This document shows, in pieces, positions 21,131-33,725 of a stretch of 64,000 bases of DNA (within the stretch, counting starts at the first letter, position 1; every line of letters begins with the position of its first letter). The DNA lies in contig NC_064679.1 in NCBI RefSeq assembly GCF_023278565.1, forward strand, positions 1,116,001 to 1,180,000. The letters run 5' to 3'. The notes beneath the pieces were generated by a model. It was not told the DNA's origin. It worked only from the letters and a program-made list of their open reading frames with translations, and ran no database searches. The DNA is from Colletotrichum lupini (taxonomy: Eukaryota; Ascomycota; Sordariomycetes; Glomerellales; Glomerellaceae). Made by a program: the position numbers and the translations under genes.

Positions 21131-22336
21131 TGTGAGTGTTTGTATGGGTGTATATGAGTGTGTGTGAGTGCGAATGAAGCCCCGTCTTGCAAGTACTGGG
21201 TGATGGATGGGTTGATATGGCTGCGGGCAAGGTCTCTGGGCTGTGAGCACGGTCGAGGGAGGCAATGGTGACTGGAGTGATGACGGTGATCTATAAGGTG
21301 AATGCACGTTCTGATGTCGTCCGGTCCTTAACCTCCTGCTTGGGAAAGGAGTGACGGTCGTCTTATATCAAATTCGCCGATACACTTATGCCTCGAATGG
21401 TGTATGCGAGCTTGGCGGGAGGCTGACGGTCCCACCCTTTGCTTCACGAAGTGAGGTATGAGGTTCAATACACCTTGAGGGGGCCAACTGATCGTCGTGA
21501 TCTCTGCTGCATGAGTTACAGGGAATGATGCATGCTCGTCAGAACTCAGGACAAGCCGCAGCAAGAAACCCTTGCTCTCGTGTACTTTGGTATGACGGAA
21601 GACTCAGTCGCACCTCTGCCTGGCATGACATCCTCGGCCCGCCTTCTCATCGTCTCGTGTCGGAAGAACCTGTAAAACGCGACCCTACGCTCAGCCACCG
21701 CTACGCCGAACGCGTTGAGAAGAGCTTGACGGAGGCGGGACATCAGCGTCAAAGCCAAAGTGTCAGGAATGGGTGGCGCTCTCATTGGCATGCGTGTGAA
21801 GGCCGGGGAATGAGACATGTCGCGCTCTAGCGTTGCGGTGGCGCTGAGCAAATGTCGGTGCCTGCACCCATATCTTCCTCCCGTTCAGCCCTGATACCAT
21901 AGTTTGGTGATTTCTCGACGCTTTCATATCCACCGGCGGCCTGTTGTGGCTTCTTTTGTCTCAAGGGACATCAGCCTTGCCGGCTGACGGTTTCTCCTTT
22001 TGCGCCTCTTGTTGGCTGAAAGTGTCAAACGCTTCGACGATCAGTGACATCGCCGGAAGGGGAAACGATGGGAACGTGCTGACCAACCCTGAGAGCGAAC
22101 TCACGATGAACACCGCCACGTTTGCTTTGACCTTGGAAGAAATGCTGACATTTTCTCTAACTCGAAAGTAATCCGATCTTCGGCGTATTATGGCACTCCG
22201 CATAGCTTGGTGTTCTCCTACTCTCCCTCAACCAGAGTCATCAGACTCATCATGTTCGTCATTCTGTTTTCTTGGTTCTCTCTTTTTCGTCCAGTTCTCC
22301 CTCAAGGTTCACCACTCGCATGAAACGAATTTGTCC
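21131..22336. other. Intergenic region upstream of the 20558 gene
   Basis: It holds the promoter of the GPI-anchored protein and the 3' flank of the membrane-protein gene at 22337. A TG-rich leader lies at about 21131-21175. No recognisable frame is present. Confidence 0.5.
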
Positions 22337-23717
22337 TCAAGATCCCTCCGATGTACAGCTTCCCACCTCCTTGGCTTCAGCCTCCTTGATTGCCTTCGAA
22401 TGCCTAGCATAAGACTCAAAGAGCCCCATGAACGGGATGATGATTAAGAAGATCGGTACGAGCTGACTAAACACGATCTCATCTTCTGCTTCGGTCGCCT
22501 TTCCCAGCGTTGCATGTGCCATGTTTCGATCGTCGATAAGGGACCACACCCCGAATCCGAAATAGACGGTCAGTCCAAGCAAGTTTCCAGTTTCTGACGC
22601 AACAAAGTACCACATAGCCAGAAGCAACTTTTTCAGTACTTTCAAAACTTTGCTTTCCGTCCATCGCTTGAAGACTATCTCTGGATTCAGGACGTTGACC
22701 GATTGGCCTTGCGTGTCGACAACGGACGCTCTAACGCGGTCCATCCAGAAGATACGACCAGTCCGCCAAGTGAGGAATGTCTGTGCTGTGTAAAAGTACG
22801 TCATCAATACCATATTGATTACCACCAATAAGTAAGGTTTTCCCTCTCTTGGCTCGTCCGTGGTACACTTTATCGGGCAATTCAAAATGAAGTAGGCAAA
22901 GGCTTTTCCAAATCCAGTAGCCCAGAATGCGAACATAAGGAGCGCAAATGTGGAGGCCATGAACAGAATGCGTAAGGCGCGGGCTAAACGAGCGGCGAGT
23001 TCGGTTTGCTCGCGATTGTGGCGATGTGGGTGCGTCCTCTTCACGCTATCTCTCATACTCCGAGTGACTGCTAGCGATAGCCAGTGGGAGTTGGTGCAGA
23101 ACCATGCGAGATCAGTGATGATAAAAAAATGGTAAACCGAAATCGTACCGTCGGCTAGCTCTTTGACACCAGCAACTAAGATTGCTAGGCCTGTCACAAG
23201 CTGAAGGTCGCTGAAAGTGTTGACGAGGTCGTGGGCAATGAGAGATTGCAAGTCAGGACTAGAGCCCATCCGACGCATGAAATGGCGAAGAGGCTCTGAC
23301 ATATATTTGCGAACAAATCTGTCGACCGGATTGAAAGTCTGTCTTTCTTCGTTTGTACGGCCTACGATGAGGCAAAATATTGATAAACAGAGAGTGAGGA
23401 AAGCAGCAGTTGAGAATGCAAACAACACCTGAACAGCAAAATTAGCAAATATGTTTATGCAATCCGGACGTCATCCGCCAGCCACAACTTACGCCGATTC
23501 CCGCAATATCTGGTTGTGACCTCATTTCGGGGCAACTGCAGAAGTCATAATAGTAGCATGGGTTATGGTTGAAGTCCTTGACTTCCAGCGGGAATGACGA
23601 GATGTTATTTACGTCGGTATAGTCGTGACAGATGACATAAGAGTCTGGGAAGTATCTGGCGTTGGACTCCATGAACTCCGTAATGTAAGCAGGCGTCACA
23701 TCGGTATCAGGCGTCAT
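22337..23717 (-). CDS. Polytopic membrane protein of unknown function
   Basis: Read on the minus strand, the exons are 23717-23493 and 23428-22337, giving 438 residues. The 64-bp intron has a GTAAGT donor, a CTAAT branch motif and a TTCAG acceptor and is phase 0. The first 75 residues are polar, with a Cys pair (YDFCSCPE) and no typical signal peptide. Hydrophobic spans follow at roughly residues 72-97, 145-190, 228-255, 270-290, 340-360 and 395-415, giving about six or seven passes. A basic, His-rich loop (KRTHPHRHNREQ) lies between two of them. The layout resembles a large group of uncharacterised Pezizomycotina membrane proteins. No channel or transporter signature is evident. Confidence 0.72.
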
Positions 23718-25782
23718 TCTGTGTGATTTTCGAGTGTTCTATTTAACTTTCGATCAATAGTTGCCGTCTCCTGTCGTGAAGCTTGGTGGATGGTATGGGA
23801 AAGCCAACCAAGGGGAACGGGGACGGGGACAGGCAATTTTATATCATAGCACCAACATATTAGCCACTCCCAGGGACTTACAACCAAATCATGCCTTGAA
23901 AAATTAACTCAAAGGATCTAGCAGTTACACAACGTGGCAGCGGTGAAGTGCCGGTAAAGAGCCGCGCCCCAACGCCGGCTCCGGAATGTTTCAACGCCAT
24001 GGCTCTACTAGGAGAACCTACACCTCAGCTCTCGACCACAAAGGCCCCCATCTAAATTGGAGGCTCAAGAAAGTTGCACTGCTTGCAACTCAGATAACAT
24101 GCCTGGCTTTTCAAGCTGAAAATGAGAGGCTGCCATGTCTTTTGTATATTTGTTTTTTGCCAAGAGTCACTCGACGTGAGCGTCGTACGACTGTTGTGAT
24201 GATAGCCCGGAAGCATGATCCCGATGATGTGAGGCACGTCCCGAGACGGAGGCTACGGCGCCAGTATCTACACATCGCCCGGCAAATCTCTACTTGTCGA
24301 GGCTAGTCGTTTGAAGCTGTGTTCTCCTCTTTTCAAGCTCGGGTTAGCCCCGAGATTGATGGTGCATGTACCATGAGTAGCTTGAGTACTTAAGTGGCCA
24401 ACTATGAAAACCTCTCTCCTGGTTGCATTTCCCTTGACTCCTACCTCTCAGTCTGGACTTTCACTCCGCACCCAAGCATATCCTCAAATTACAGAAAAAG
24501 CACGACTCAAACACACGTATTTCATTCAGCAAACCTTTCTCCTGAGACGTCTTGCTGCTCTACTCATCACTCTGCAGCGTTCCGGGCTGAATCAGTAGTA
24601 AGTAGTTATCCTTGAACTTGTGTCGATGCTGCATGGATTTGGTCCGATTCTAAGGTAGCTTGGGTTCGGGTGATGTGTACATTTTGCCCCCAGCCTTGAT
24701 GAAGGTTGATACCCGCAAAAGTACAGGACCATAAAAGTATGTTCAGCGGACATATTGGTACCAGCTGTACCTTGGTAGCCCGAACAATCGAGTCTATAAA
24801 TAGAGAGGTCTCGAAAATGTCTTCCTTGCTCTGAGGGGTTTTTTTCCTCAGAATTATGATGCTGTTAGATGTTGCAACTTAGTTGCGAGCTAGATGATGC
24901 GAAGTGAGAAGTGACCGAGATCCTCATCTGCTTCTGATGGCTTGGCGGGTCGCTATCAAGAAGGCTCGGTTCTCTCGTGAAGGGTAGGAACGATGATGAA
25001 AATATCAATCATAGAGCAGCTTGTCTCTTTATCGAGATATGCAGCAGACTCGCAAGATCGTATCCTGAGTTCTCCTGTCCACCACTCCTTCTTGGAATCC
25101 GCCTCTGCCTGCGAGGTTTCCTCCAGACATCAGTGACCCAATAATCATGTCATGGAGTGGTCCTTCCATGCTGGGTGACAATTACGGCCCACTAGAAAAC
25201 ATGACGTTGGAGATGCGTTCTCCAACAGGGCAGTACTTTTTTTGTCTCAATATGAGATCTAGAGAATGAAGAGTGTGCTCTCATCACAAATTGGCAATGG
25301 TCCTGGCGCTGGTAATAAGTTGTTTCCCTTCATCAGCACATCGTCGCCGTCAGGCTTTTTCAAGACTTTTCTACATGTACCCAGGCCCTGCAGTTACTAA
25401 GCCCGAGACTATGCACCGGAATCGAAGTCGGCGATGTCAAGGGCGTTAGGTTCAAAACGAAATGTTGAGCCGCATCTTGGAACCATCCACGCAGAAATGA
25501 CCCACCATTTGCCAATCGCGCATCTGACAGCCAAGTGCCGAAAGCCTATCATGGAGATGTAGACCAACGTTGATAGCAAATCCTCAAGCGATTGGTCAAA
25601 GCTTCTCATGCCTTCAACTCAATTACTGTGCTGCCTCAGTCGAAAGCTGCACGAGTCCCGAACTTCCGTGTGACCTTGGGTATAAAAAGCCGTCGAGTTG
25701 CCCTATATACCACACAGCTAGCTCCGCACTTTCAGAAGAACTCTCAACAGCACTTGTAACCTTATCACTGGACTCTTATAGG
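23718..25782. other. Intergenic region, no recognisable gene
   Basis: Open frames are at most 106 codons and carry no motif. A perfect 7-bp stem with a T-rich loop (TCTGAGG at 24830, CCTCAGA at 24846) follows a TATAAATA motif at about 24795, but no gene is attached to them. The right end holds the promoter of the interrupted methyltransferase gene. Confidence 0.45.
25681..25688 (+). promoter_or_regulatory. TATA box of the interrupted methyltransferase gene
   Basis: TATAAAAA lies 102 bp upstream of the ATG at 25783, a good distance for a fungal promoter. The promoter seems to have survived although the gene is broken. Confidence 0.5.
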
Positions 25783-26116
25783 ATGGCAGCCGTATCCCAT
25801 CCGCAGTCTCACGCTGGCTTGGGACCATGGAACAAAGACCAGGATACCGTCTACGCCCTCAACCGCGGCGACCTCACCAAAGAACGTGAGCGACTCGAGT
25901 ACAATCACAGGAGCATCTTCCTCCTCTTTGCGGTGAACTCTGTCTCCAGCAAATCTCGACACATCTTGAGGATCAGCAACACCCTCGCGTTGCAGAAATT
26001 GCCACCGGCACCGGCATCTGGCTGAGAGACATGGCAAAGTTGCTCCCCTCCAGCCCCGAGCTGCGAGGCATTGATATGGACACCACCAAGTTTCCGCCAC
26101 TATCTGACTTGCCTCC

Positions 26117-26318
26117 TGTCGGATTAGAAGTCTAATTTGACCGCGGCATACAGCCGACTGCGCAGGGGCTAATTAGGGGCCCTATTTACGATTATCGTAG
26201 CTAGCCTAACCTACGGTTAGAACCTCCTTTTTATACCTACGCAAATATCTAGATAGTTTAATTAATCTCTTCGTTAACTACGGTTCGAACTAACTACCCT
26301 ATAATAGGGATATTAATA
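26117..26318 (+). repeat. 5' LTR of the RIP-degraded copia element
   Basis: This 202-bp LTR differs from its partner at 32885-33086 by scattered transitions, for example TTAATA against CCAACA at the right end and TACCTACGCAAATATC against ACACTTACGCAGATATC inside. The sequence just after it should hold the primer site, but that is too mutated to assign. Confidence 0.88.
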
Positions 26319-29300
26319 CTAATTAGTAGTTAAATTCTACTATCGTAGATCGGTAAGGTATCTCGCTATATAAAAGAGACGACTTCTTAATACCGCACGG
26401 GATAAGAGATTCGTACTAATTAACCTTACGGAAGTAAATAAAAAAGGAGGCGATTCTTAAATATTATACGGAATTAAGTAATCGTAGCCCTTTACTACTT
26501 ACGAGAGGTCGACGTTTACTATATTAAACTATACTAGTTAACGGAACCGCTTAGGTAACTAGTATTTTACTATTATTTTAAGTAGCCTTTTTTACTAAAT
26601 AACTTCCCCGCGGCCGGCCCGCGATTAGAAATTAACTAGCTAAATCGGTAAAAAGAATTCTCTATATAATAACTACCTACCTAATTAACTAGCGCGACGA
26701 ACGGGCTTAATAATACGGTATAAAAGAGCACTATACGATCAAAGAAGGGGATCTCTAAACGTAAATATTTTTACTTAGCGACGAAGGTAACCCTATAGGA
26801 GTTATTAAGCTAAGAGATCTATAGTATATAGAAAAGTCTATTACTACGGGGATCTTACAAGTACGCCCTTAAGCCCGCGATCTAAACGACCTCCTCGTAG
26901 CTCCCTTAACTACCCCCCGGGTATTACTTAAGAATATAGTATAAGGGACGGTTTAACGAGGGAGGAGGGGATTTAGAGGTCCTAATAATATCGAGTTAAG
27001 AATATCACGGATCTTAGAGATTAACTTAAGAAAAAAGTAGCTACCTTAAAGTAGTCCTACGACCTCTTACTAGAGTTATTATTAGCCTAAGAAAAGGCTA
27101 AAAAGATAAGGATCTAAGGGAAAAAAAAAGAATCCTCTAGAGGGCCGCTAAAGGGCTTTTTTTTATATTAGCTTATAGCGCAAGATTACTAATTTTAAAA
27201 AATTAATAACTAGTAAAAATCTTAAGACTAATTATTATATCTTATTACGGTAATATAAACGTCTGCCGCTATTATTATTAAAAAGAACTACTAGAACCTA
27301 CCCTTTTATACTAAATAAAAAAGAGGATCTTAATAAGTACGATAGCTAGCGATCTAAAAGGGTAGTAGTAATCGCTAAAAATAATAAAAACGAGAGTAAT
27401 AGCGAGACAGCGAGAGGAAGTAGGAATCTCTTAGACCTTAATAAATTCGTTAAGTAGTAAAAGTACGGATTTACTATGACTAGTGCGCGGATTAAATATA
27501 TCCTCGTTAAGATTAAATACGCTAGCGATTACTAATACGGGTATAAGCTAGAGCACGAGCCTTAGCGAGTTAGGGTAAAGAAAAAGAGGACGAAACCCAA
27601 TCCTAAATAGAATCCTAATCCCTTATAAGTAAGTAAATATTAACCCGGACTATTAGGGGACGTGGATATATAGAATCGCGGATTAGCTTAACGGCGAGTA
27701 AATTAACGCGGTATTAATCTATTTAACTAAGGTTTATAAAAAAAAGGGGCTATAGGGGTAACCCCTATTTTACGAGATCGCAGACGACCTTAGCTATTAA
27801 CTAAATAAATAGTTCGTAAGCGCAAGCCTAGGAATCGCAAAAGCGGTTAATAAATTCCTCTATAAGCGAGGGGTACTATTAGCGCAATTATAATCGCGAG
27901 AACCTTATAAAATCCTAATAGTAACGATTACGGAGGAGGAATTCGTAACATAGACCTAGGCACAAGTTAATAGGGCGTACAATCGCTTTAATAAATTTAG
28001 AAAAAGGGTGAACGACCTAGATTTCCTTCTTATAATTACTAACGGCAATCTATTATTATAGAAGGATATATAGAGGTAAAATATAATACTAGAAGTACGA
28101 TAATCGATAATTCTGCCTATTTCGATCTATAGCTCGTCGCCGCTACTAATACGAAATTCGGTACTAATCGGTTAGTAAGAAAAGAAGTAGACTACCCGAA
28201 GTTACTAATAGTACGCAGCGACGTAGGGATCGTATATAAATACCGAAAATCTAATAGTAAATACGAGGCAGTTCATAGACCTCAAAAAGATCTTCCCGAA
28301 AGAGAAATTATATTCTGGGGGGAAGTATGAGGTCTTATAAAAAACCCTAACAATGTTTTACAATTATTACGAAAAAGTCGGAATTAGGGAATACTAGTAC
28401 TATTCGGTAGTTAATATTATACTCATAAGCAAAGCCTCTAATTACTACTACGAAGCGGTATATAATCTCGATCGAAACGACTTTCTTAGTATAATTAACG
28501 CAATCCGAAGCCGCTTCGAGACCTATAATAAGAACCTAGAGCTCCTATCTAAGCTACGAGTAATTTCTTTCGTATCTATAACTAGGATAATAGAGGGTAA
28601 ATTACGAGTAGAAATCCTTAAAGAGCTTATCGATCGAATTAATAAACTAGTAAAAACCTAGCTAAATAAGGGGATTAACGAGCGGAAAGTCGGATATTTT
28701 TATACCGTAGTCTAGCGCGTTCTAAAAATAAAAATAACTCTATACTAAGTACCTAAAGACTATAAGACGCTCTGCTCGAGGCTAAGATCTAGTTTTAATA
28801 TTAAAGCGAGAATACTGCGCTAAACCTACTTCTAGGCATACGACGGCCCTTATTAGTAATATTAGGTCGACCGAACGTATAATAAGAAAAGAAAGGAAGC
28901 TAGGTACGGCAATTGCTAGTAGGGAATCTTAGATTCGTTAAATAGGTAAAGATTTAACTCGCGAGCAGGGTAACGGAAAAAGTAGTATTTTATTTATAAA
29001 AAGGATAGATATTAGTTAAGTAACTACTCCGAGGAAGAGCGTACTAAATCGTACGAATAATATAGAAAATTGAGGGTAGTAAATAGCAAAACTAGCCCTT
29101 ATCGATTTAACTAATTCCTTGTTATATATAAGGGCAGATCTGGGGGTACGGAACCTAGCGAAAGTAGCTAATTTAGTAGCCTAAAGTACCCGTACCCTAT
29201 AAGAGATTCGGAAAATAAGGAAGATCTTACCCCCTATACTGACGAATTAGATTATAATAAAGTTGACGATATTAACTACTCTTTCTTCGCCCCGTTAGCC

Positions 29301-29687
29301 TCGGGAGGATATACGAGGCTAAACGAATAAAAAGTAGTAAAAGCCTTTAATAAGTAGGCTTTTATTTACAGATAGTAAAGGAAGGTCCCTTAGATAACGG
29401 ATATAGAGGTGGGTAAAAGGACGAATCTAATAGTGCAGAATTCTACTTTCTTAATATTTAAAGAAAAGAGATAGGGTACTAAGTAATTCTAGGGGTAGCT
29501 AGAGGGGTCCTTTTTATACTACTTAGATTATTTAAATACTAAGCTCGTATAGGCATTTTATACGAACGAAAGGTACGGCCTAAATAATTTCTATAGGATT
29601 ATCTTAAATACTGGGGTATCGTAATAGTTAATAAGAGGAAAAGGGTAATTCTAAGCGCTATAGAAAATCGTATTAGTAACGCTTAAT

Positions 29688-29918
29688 ATGTTAATAGCGG
29701 GTATTACGAGGATTAGCTTCGGCCTAGGTAAGGAAATCGTTGCCCTAGGTACGGTAGAAATAGAGACGTACTTCGGAACGATAACTTTTTATATCCTACC
29801 CGTTAATACCCCATTTCTCTTATATCTAAAAGACATAGATCGACTAGGTATTATATTTAATAATACGAGGAATAAAATCTCTAGCTATAAGTACTTCGAA
29901 ATAATCGAACGACGATAG
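29688..29918 (+). pseudogene. Protease-region fragment of the degraded copia element
   Basis: This 76-codon open stretch includes GTVEIETYFGTITFYIL and PFLLYLKDIDRLGI, a pattern seen just downstream of the aspartic protease motif in fungal copia polyproteins. It is open only by chance survival; the flanking sequence is full of stops. Confidence 0.6.
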
Positions 29919-32303
29919 GGGTACGCGTTTATAAGGCTTATTAACGATACGAAGTTAATTAATTACCTAACGGAAAGTGAGCTTAGACAACTATATTAGA
30001 GATTTAGCTACCCGTCGGTCGCGAGGCTATATAACCTCCTAAAGTATTTAAGTAATAATAATATTAAAATAGGGGCGCTAGAGTAGTTAACGAAAGTATA
30101 TTACTAATACTAAATAAATACGTAGAGCTTACGCAAATTTAAATTTAAATTGCGTAATGAGCTTAACTTTAATTAGGAGATCGTTGTCGATATTTTTTAT
30201 TTAAATAGTTAACCGGTCTTATATATAATCGACGAGGCTATATTATTCTAAGTAGGGCAATTCTTATGGGATTTATAAGCAAAAATAGTATAGGTAGCTC
30301 TACGAAAAAGCTAGATTGATATATACTAGGGACCGCTAGACGGTATTAGAACTAACGCTAGTATTAGTTTTAAGTTAGTAGAATTTAAAAAAAATATAAC
30401 GGCTTACGGTATATAGTTAAAAGTCGTGCCTATCGAAGCGCACTATAGTATTAGAAAAGTAAAAAGGGCGTACTAGTAATTAAAAAGAGCGTTTAAAATT
30501 ATTAAAGAGGAAAATCCCGATTCTGACGACGACGAATACTTCTAGACGGTACTTAAATACTATAATGATACTATAGGGCCTAACGGGCTTATACTAATGC
30601 TTTTAGTATTTAGAGTATATTTAAGAACGACCTTAGCCTTGCTACCGTCGCTAGATATAAGCTAGCGAGCTTAAGTAGTTAAAAAAGTAATACGGGCACT
30701 ACGCGAGGTAAGTATAAAAAAATAAGTTAATAAAGTAATTACTACGCGCAATAGGCCCGATATAGGGGTTAATTTAGATATATCCCTAAATTCGGATATA
30801 CGAGTATAGTGCGAAATTATTTAATAATAGGCTAGGCTATATAAATTAATTTCCGTTAACGAGCGTTCTTACGTAGTCGCGAGAGATCGTAACTAGCTAC
30901 TCGAGGTATTAATTATAGTAATTAGATTATATTATATAGATCTTATTAAGGTAATTTCTAGCCTATAAGAAGAAGAAGAGCTAAGGGAAGCTATATAACC
31001 CGTAGTAGAGGTATAGGAAATTATCCTTAATAAAATCGTCGTAGTAGTATTAATAGATAATGAAGAAAAGGAAATTGCTAAAAGGGTACTAATACGTCGC
31101 GGGAGACTACGATGGCAAGTACTAACGCGGCAATTTATTACTAATAATAAGGTAATTAATACTTTTTATATAATAAAAAAGAAAGCTAATTTCGAGCTAG
31201 TAGTTAAACTACGTAAAGAAGGCGTAATTATAATTATTAAAAAGCCGTATAAGGGATTAGATCTTATTAAAATAAATACTTTGCGCAATTGAGGGGTCTA
31301 TTGATTTATCCTCTACGATCTAAAAAAGTATATAAACCTCTGTATATTTAAATTGTAAATAGTTCGTAAAATTAAAAAAAAAGGAATACCCTAACCGTAC
31401 GAGAAGTCTAGATATATAATTTAGGGGTACGGCGACGTTAAAAAGGTAACGCTACTTATATAATTGCCCACTATATAGCGCTATAACTAACGATTAATAA
31501 TAGTACTAATAATATCGCTATAGAAGAAGGGATATGAGATTTAGAGCCGTAATATTACTTAGGTATATACCTAATCGGCCACAGGGCTCATAAGGAAAAT
31601 CCTAGCCTATTTACTAAAAGAAATAGCTAGTAAGTACCTAAAAAGCACGATTATTAAAGTACTTAAGCTACTATATAGGCTCGTAGAATTGGGCACCTAT
31701 TAGTAAGCTACTTACTACGATTTTTATATTAATTAATTATTAATAGTTACCTCTACGTACGACCCGTGCTTACTAGTCGCGGAGCACAAAAGCGACTAAT
31801 TTAGGATCGTCGGAATATAAACCGACGATATATTAGGCCTATCCGATATTAACTTTATAAAAAAGGAGAATAAGGAGCTCTAAAAAGCGGGCTTCGTAAC
31901 GAAGCTAAAAGAGGTCCTTATAATAAATACCCCCCTAGTATTTAATAGCGGGATTCTTATAATCGAAGGGGAAACCGTCGTTTTTTAGTAAAAAGGGCAG
32001 GGCGAGAAGATTAACCTCGTCGACCCGAACGTAACCGATATTAAAAAGTAATATAAGGCTAAGCTTGCGCGAGGGGTATATATTATGAGTATTTATTAGC
32101 CTAAGGTAACTTTTAACTACGCTAGGGTAGCGTAGGCTATAGATCTAACTAAACGAGACGTCGAGGTACTTAATAAGCGGCTTAAGTAGTAGTAAACGAA
32201 TCTCGATCGAGGTCTCGTTTACTACCTAATCGACCTTATAACTAGTAAGCTTTACGTCTTTATTAATAGGTTATTTACGAATAATAACGACCTTACTTTG
32301 TAA

Positions 32304-32624
32304 TTGGGGTATATTATTATCCTAGCTAACGAGAGTATAGGCAAGAGTAAATTTACTATATATAGTAATATAATCTACTACTCGTTAACTAAAAGTAAGC
32401 GGGTAACGAGAAGTATATTAGCGTCGGAGGTTTATAGTATAATTAATAGTATTAACCTCTCCTACGCGATTTTAATAACGCTAAAAAAGATTACTAATCG
32501 AATTAGCCTTCTACCTATTCTAACAGTTATTTATACCGATTCCTACTCGCTATACGAATACCTCGTTAAATTAGGAACGACGAAGGAAAAGAGGCTTATA
32601 ATCGATATTATAGCCCTTAAGTAA
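32304..32624 (+). pseudogene. RNase H fragment of the degraded copia element
   Basis: This 106-codon open stretch has the end of a copia RNase H domain (TRSILASEVYSI, TVIYTDSYSLYEYLVKLG, KEKRLIIDI). Val/Ala/Cys codons appear replaced by Ile/Thr/Tyr codons compared with what the family usually shows, as RIP would cause. It is part of a dead element. Confidence 0.65.
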
Positions 32625-32884
32625 TCGTACAAAAGGCGCGAGATACTTAAAATCCGTTAGATTAATAGTAAAGATAACCTCGTAAACGCTTTTATAAAAG
32701 TAGTACTAAATAAAGGATTAGAGTAATTCGTAAGTAGTAAAAAAGTTACCGTACGAATAGAGGGATAGGTTATATAAAAAAAATAAAGAAAAGGGGGAAA
32801 AGGAGACGACCTAGTAGACGGGCCCGAGGTCGAATTATACCTCTAACCGTAGTAGTTAAATCGATAAAAAAAAGAGAAAGTTAG

Positions 32885-33086
32885 TATCGGATTAGAAGTC
32901 TAATTCGACCGCGGCATATAGCTAACTGCGCAGGGGCTAATTAGGGGCCCTATTTACGATTATTATAGCTAGCCCAACCTACGGTTAGAACCTCCTTTTT
33001 ACACTTACGCAGATATCTAGATAGTTCAATTAATCTCTTCGTTAACTACGGTTCGAACCAACTACCCTGTAATAGGGATACCAACA
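32885..33086 (+). repeat. 3' LTR of the RIP-degraded copia element
   Basis: This 202-bp LTR is preceded by a purine tract (32866-32880) and followed by the CCTCC target duplication at 33087-33091. Confidence 0.88.
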
Positions 33087-33725
33087 CCTCCAAACATTTT
33101 TCTTCTGCAGCATAATGCGTTGAAGCCGTTTCCAGAGGAGATGCATGGATCATTCGACATGATACACATACGCTTGATTGGATCTGGAATGCGAAAGGAG
33201 GATTGGAGAACTGTGGCGGCGAATGCGTTCACGCTCTTGCGCTCCGGGGGGTACATCCACTGGGAAGAAGCCGGCGATACGTCCTGGAAGTGTGTCCCGC
33301 CTAGCCACGCTTTCGACGAGTGGTATCGAATCAGAATGTCGTGGTCCATAAAAGTTGGCCGCAATCCATTGTAAGTTTCTCAAATTTGTCAGTGCTGTCT
33401 ACAGTTCTTTTGGAAAAGTTCCTCTCACTACAGTTATAGCGTTTTCATCTTACTCATCCTAGTCATCCAATACAGCATGCCCGCCTAACTTCCACTCGTT
33501 CTCAGAGACGCTGGATTCGCGGATGTCGACGATAAAGTTTGAAACACTTTCAGTATGGAGGGCATGATACGAGAGTCGATGAGAAAGATAGCCACCGAGG
33601 TTGCTCAGCCAGTAATGCTATCTATACTTGAATCTGGAGGCGTCGACACTCTCCAAACTACTAAAGACATGGACAGGCTTGAGTCATAGTTGAAGAGAGA
33701 CATACAGAACGGGGCGTTGATCTGA

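Larger units (their letters stand above)
26117..33086 (+). mobile_element. RIP-degraded Ty1/copia retrotransposon inside the methyltransferase gene
   Basis: This 6970-bp element has 202-bp LTRs (26117-26318 and 32885-33086) and a CCTCC target duplication (26112-26116 and 33087-33091). It starts TGTCGG in the 5' LTR and TATCGG in the 3' LTR, and ends TTAATA versus CCAACA; these are C-to-T and G-to-A changes of the RIP kind. The interior is AT-rich and nearly free of CA and TG. Remnants read in order: protease-side segment (29688-29918), pre-integrase (about 30000), integrase (about 30200-30640, RPVLYIIDEA-like), RT (about 31300-32100) and RNase H (32304-32624), which is copia order. Stops are everywhere, so it is dead. 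It differs from the intact element at 170-6100 in LTR length and sequence. Confidence 0.93.
25783..33725 (+). pseudogene. LaeA-like methyltransferase gene split by a retrotransposon
   Basis: The 5' part (25783-26116) begins MAAVSHPQSH and carries a family-typical segment (DTVYALNRGDL, RLEYNHR). After a one-base frameshift near 25930 it continues in another frame with the SAM-binding motif VAEIATGTGIW and LRGIDMDTTKFPPL. At 26117 a 6970-bp copia element intervenes. From 33087 the frame resumes in phase (SFDMIHIRLIGSGM, LRSGGYIHWEEAG). A GTAAGT donor at 33371 and a CAG acceptor at 33505 bound an intron. The last exon has in-frame stops at 33540 (after DAGFADVDDKV) and 33687 before the terminal stop at 33723. 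So the gene has an insertion, a frameshift and two nonsense codons and should not make an enzyme. The family comprises SAM-dependent methyltransferases of the LaeA/UMTA type, often linked to secondary metabolism. Confidence 0.88.

Noticed and set aside
20558..21307. 249-residue version of the GPI-anchored protein
   Set aside because: The extra 59 N-terminal residues are low-complexity leader sequence; the signal peptide starts at the Met at 21130.
33040..33075. GGTTCGAACC string resembling a tRNA T loop
   Set aside because: It is part of the 3' LTR and is repeated in the 5' LTR; no tRNA fold surrounds it.
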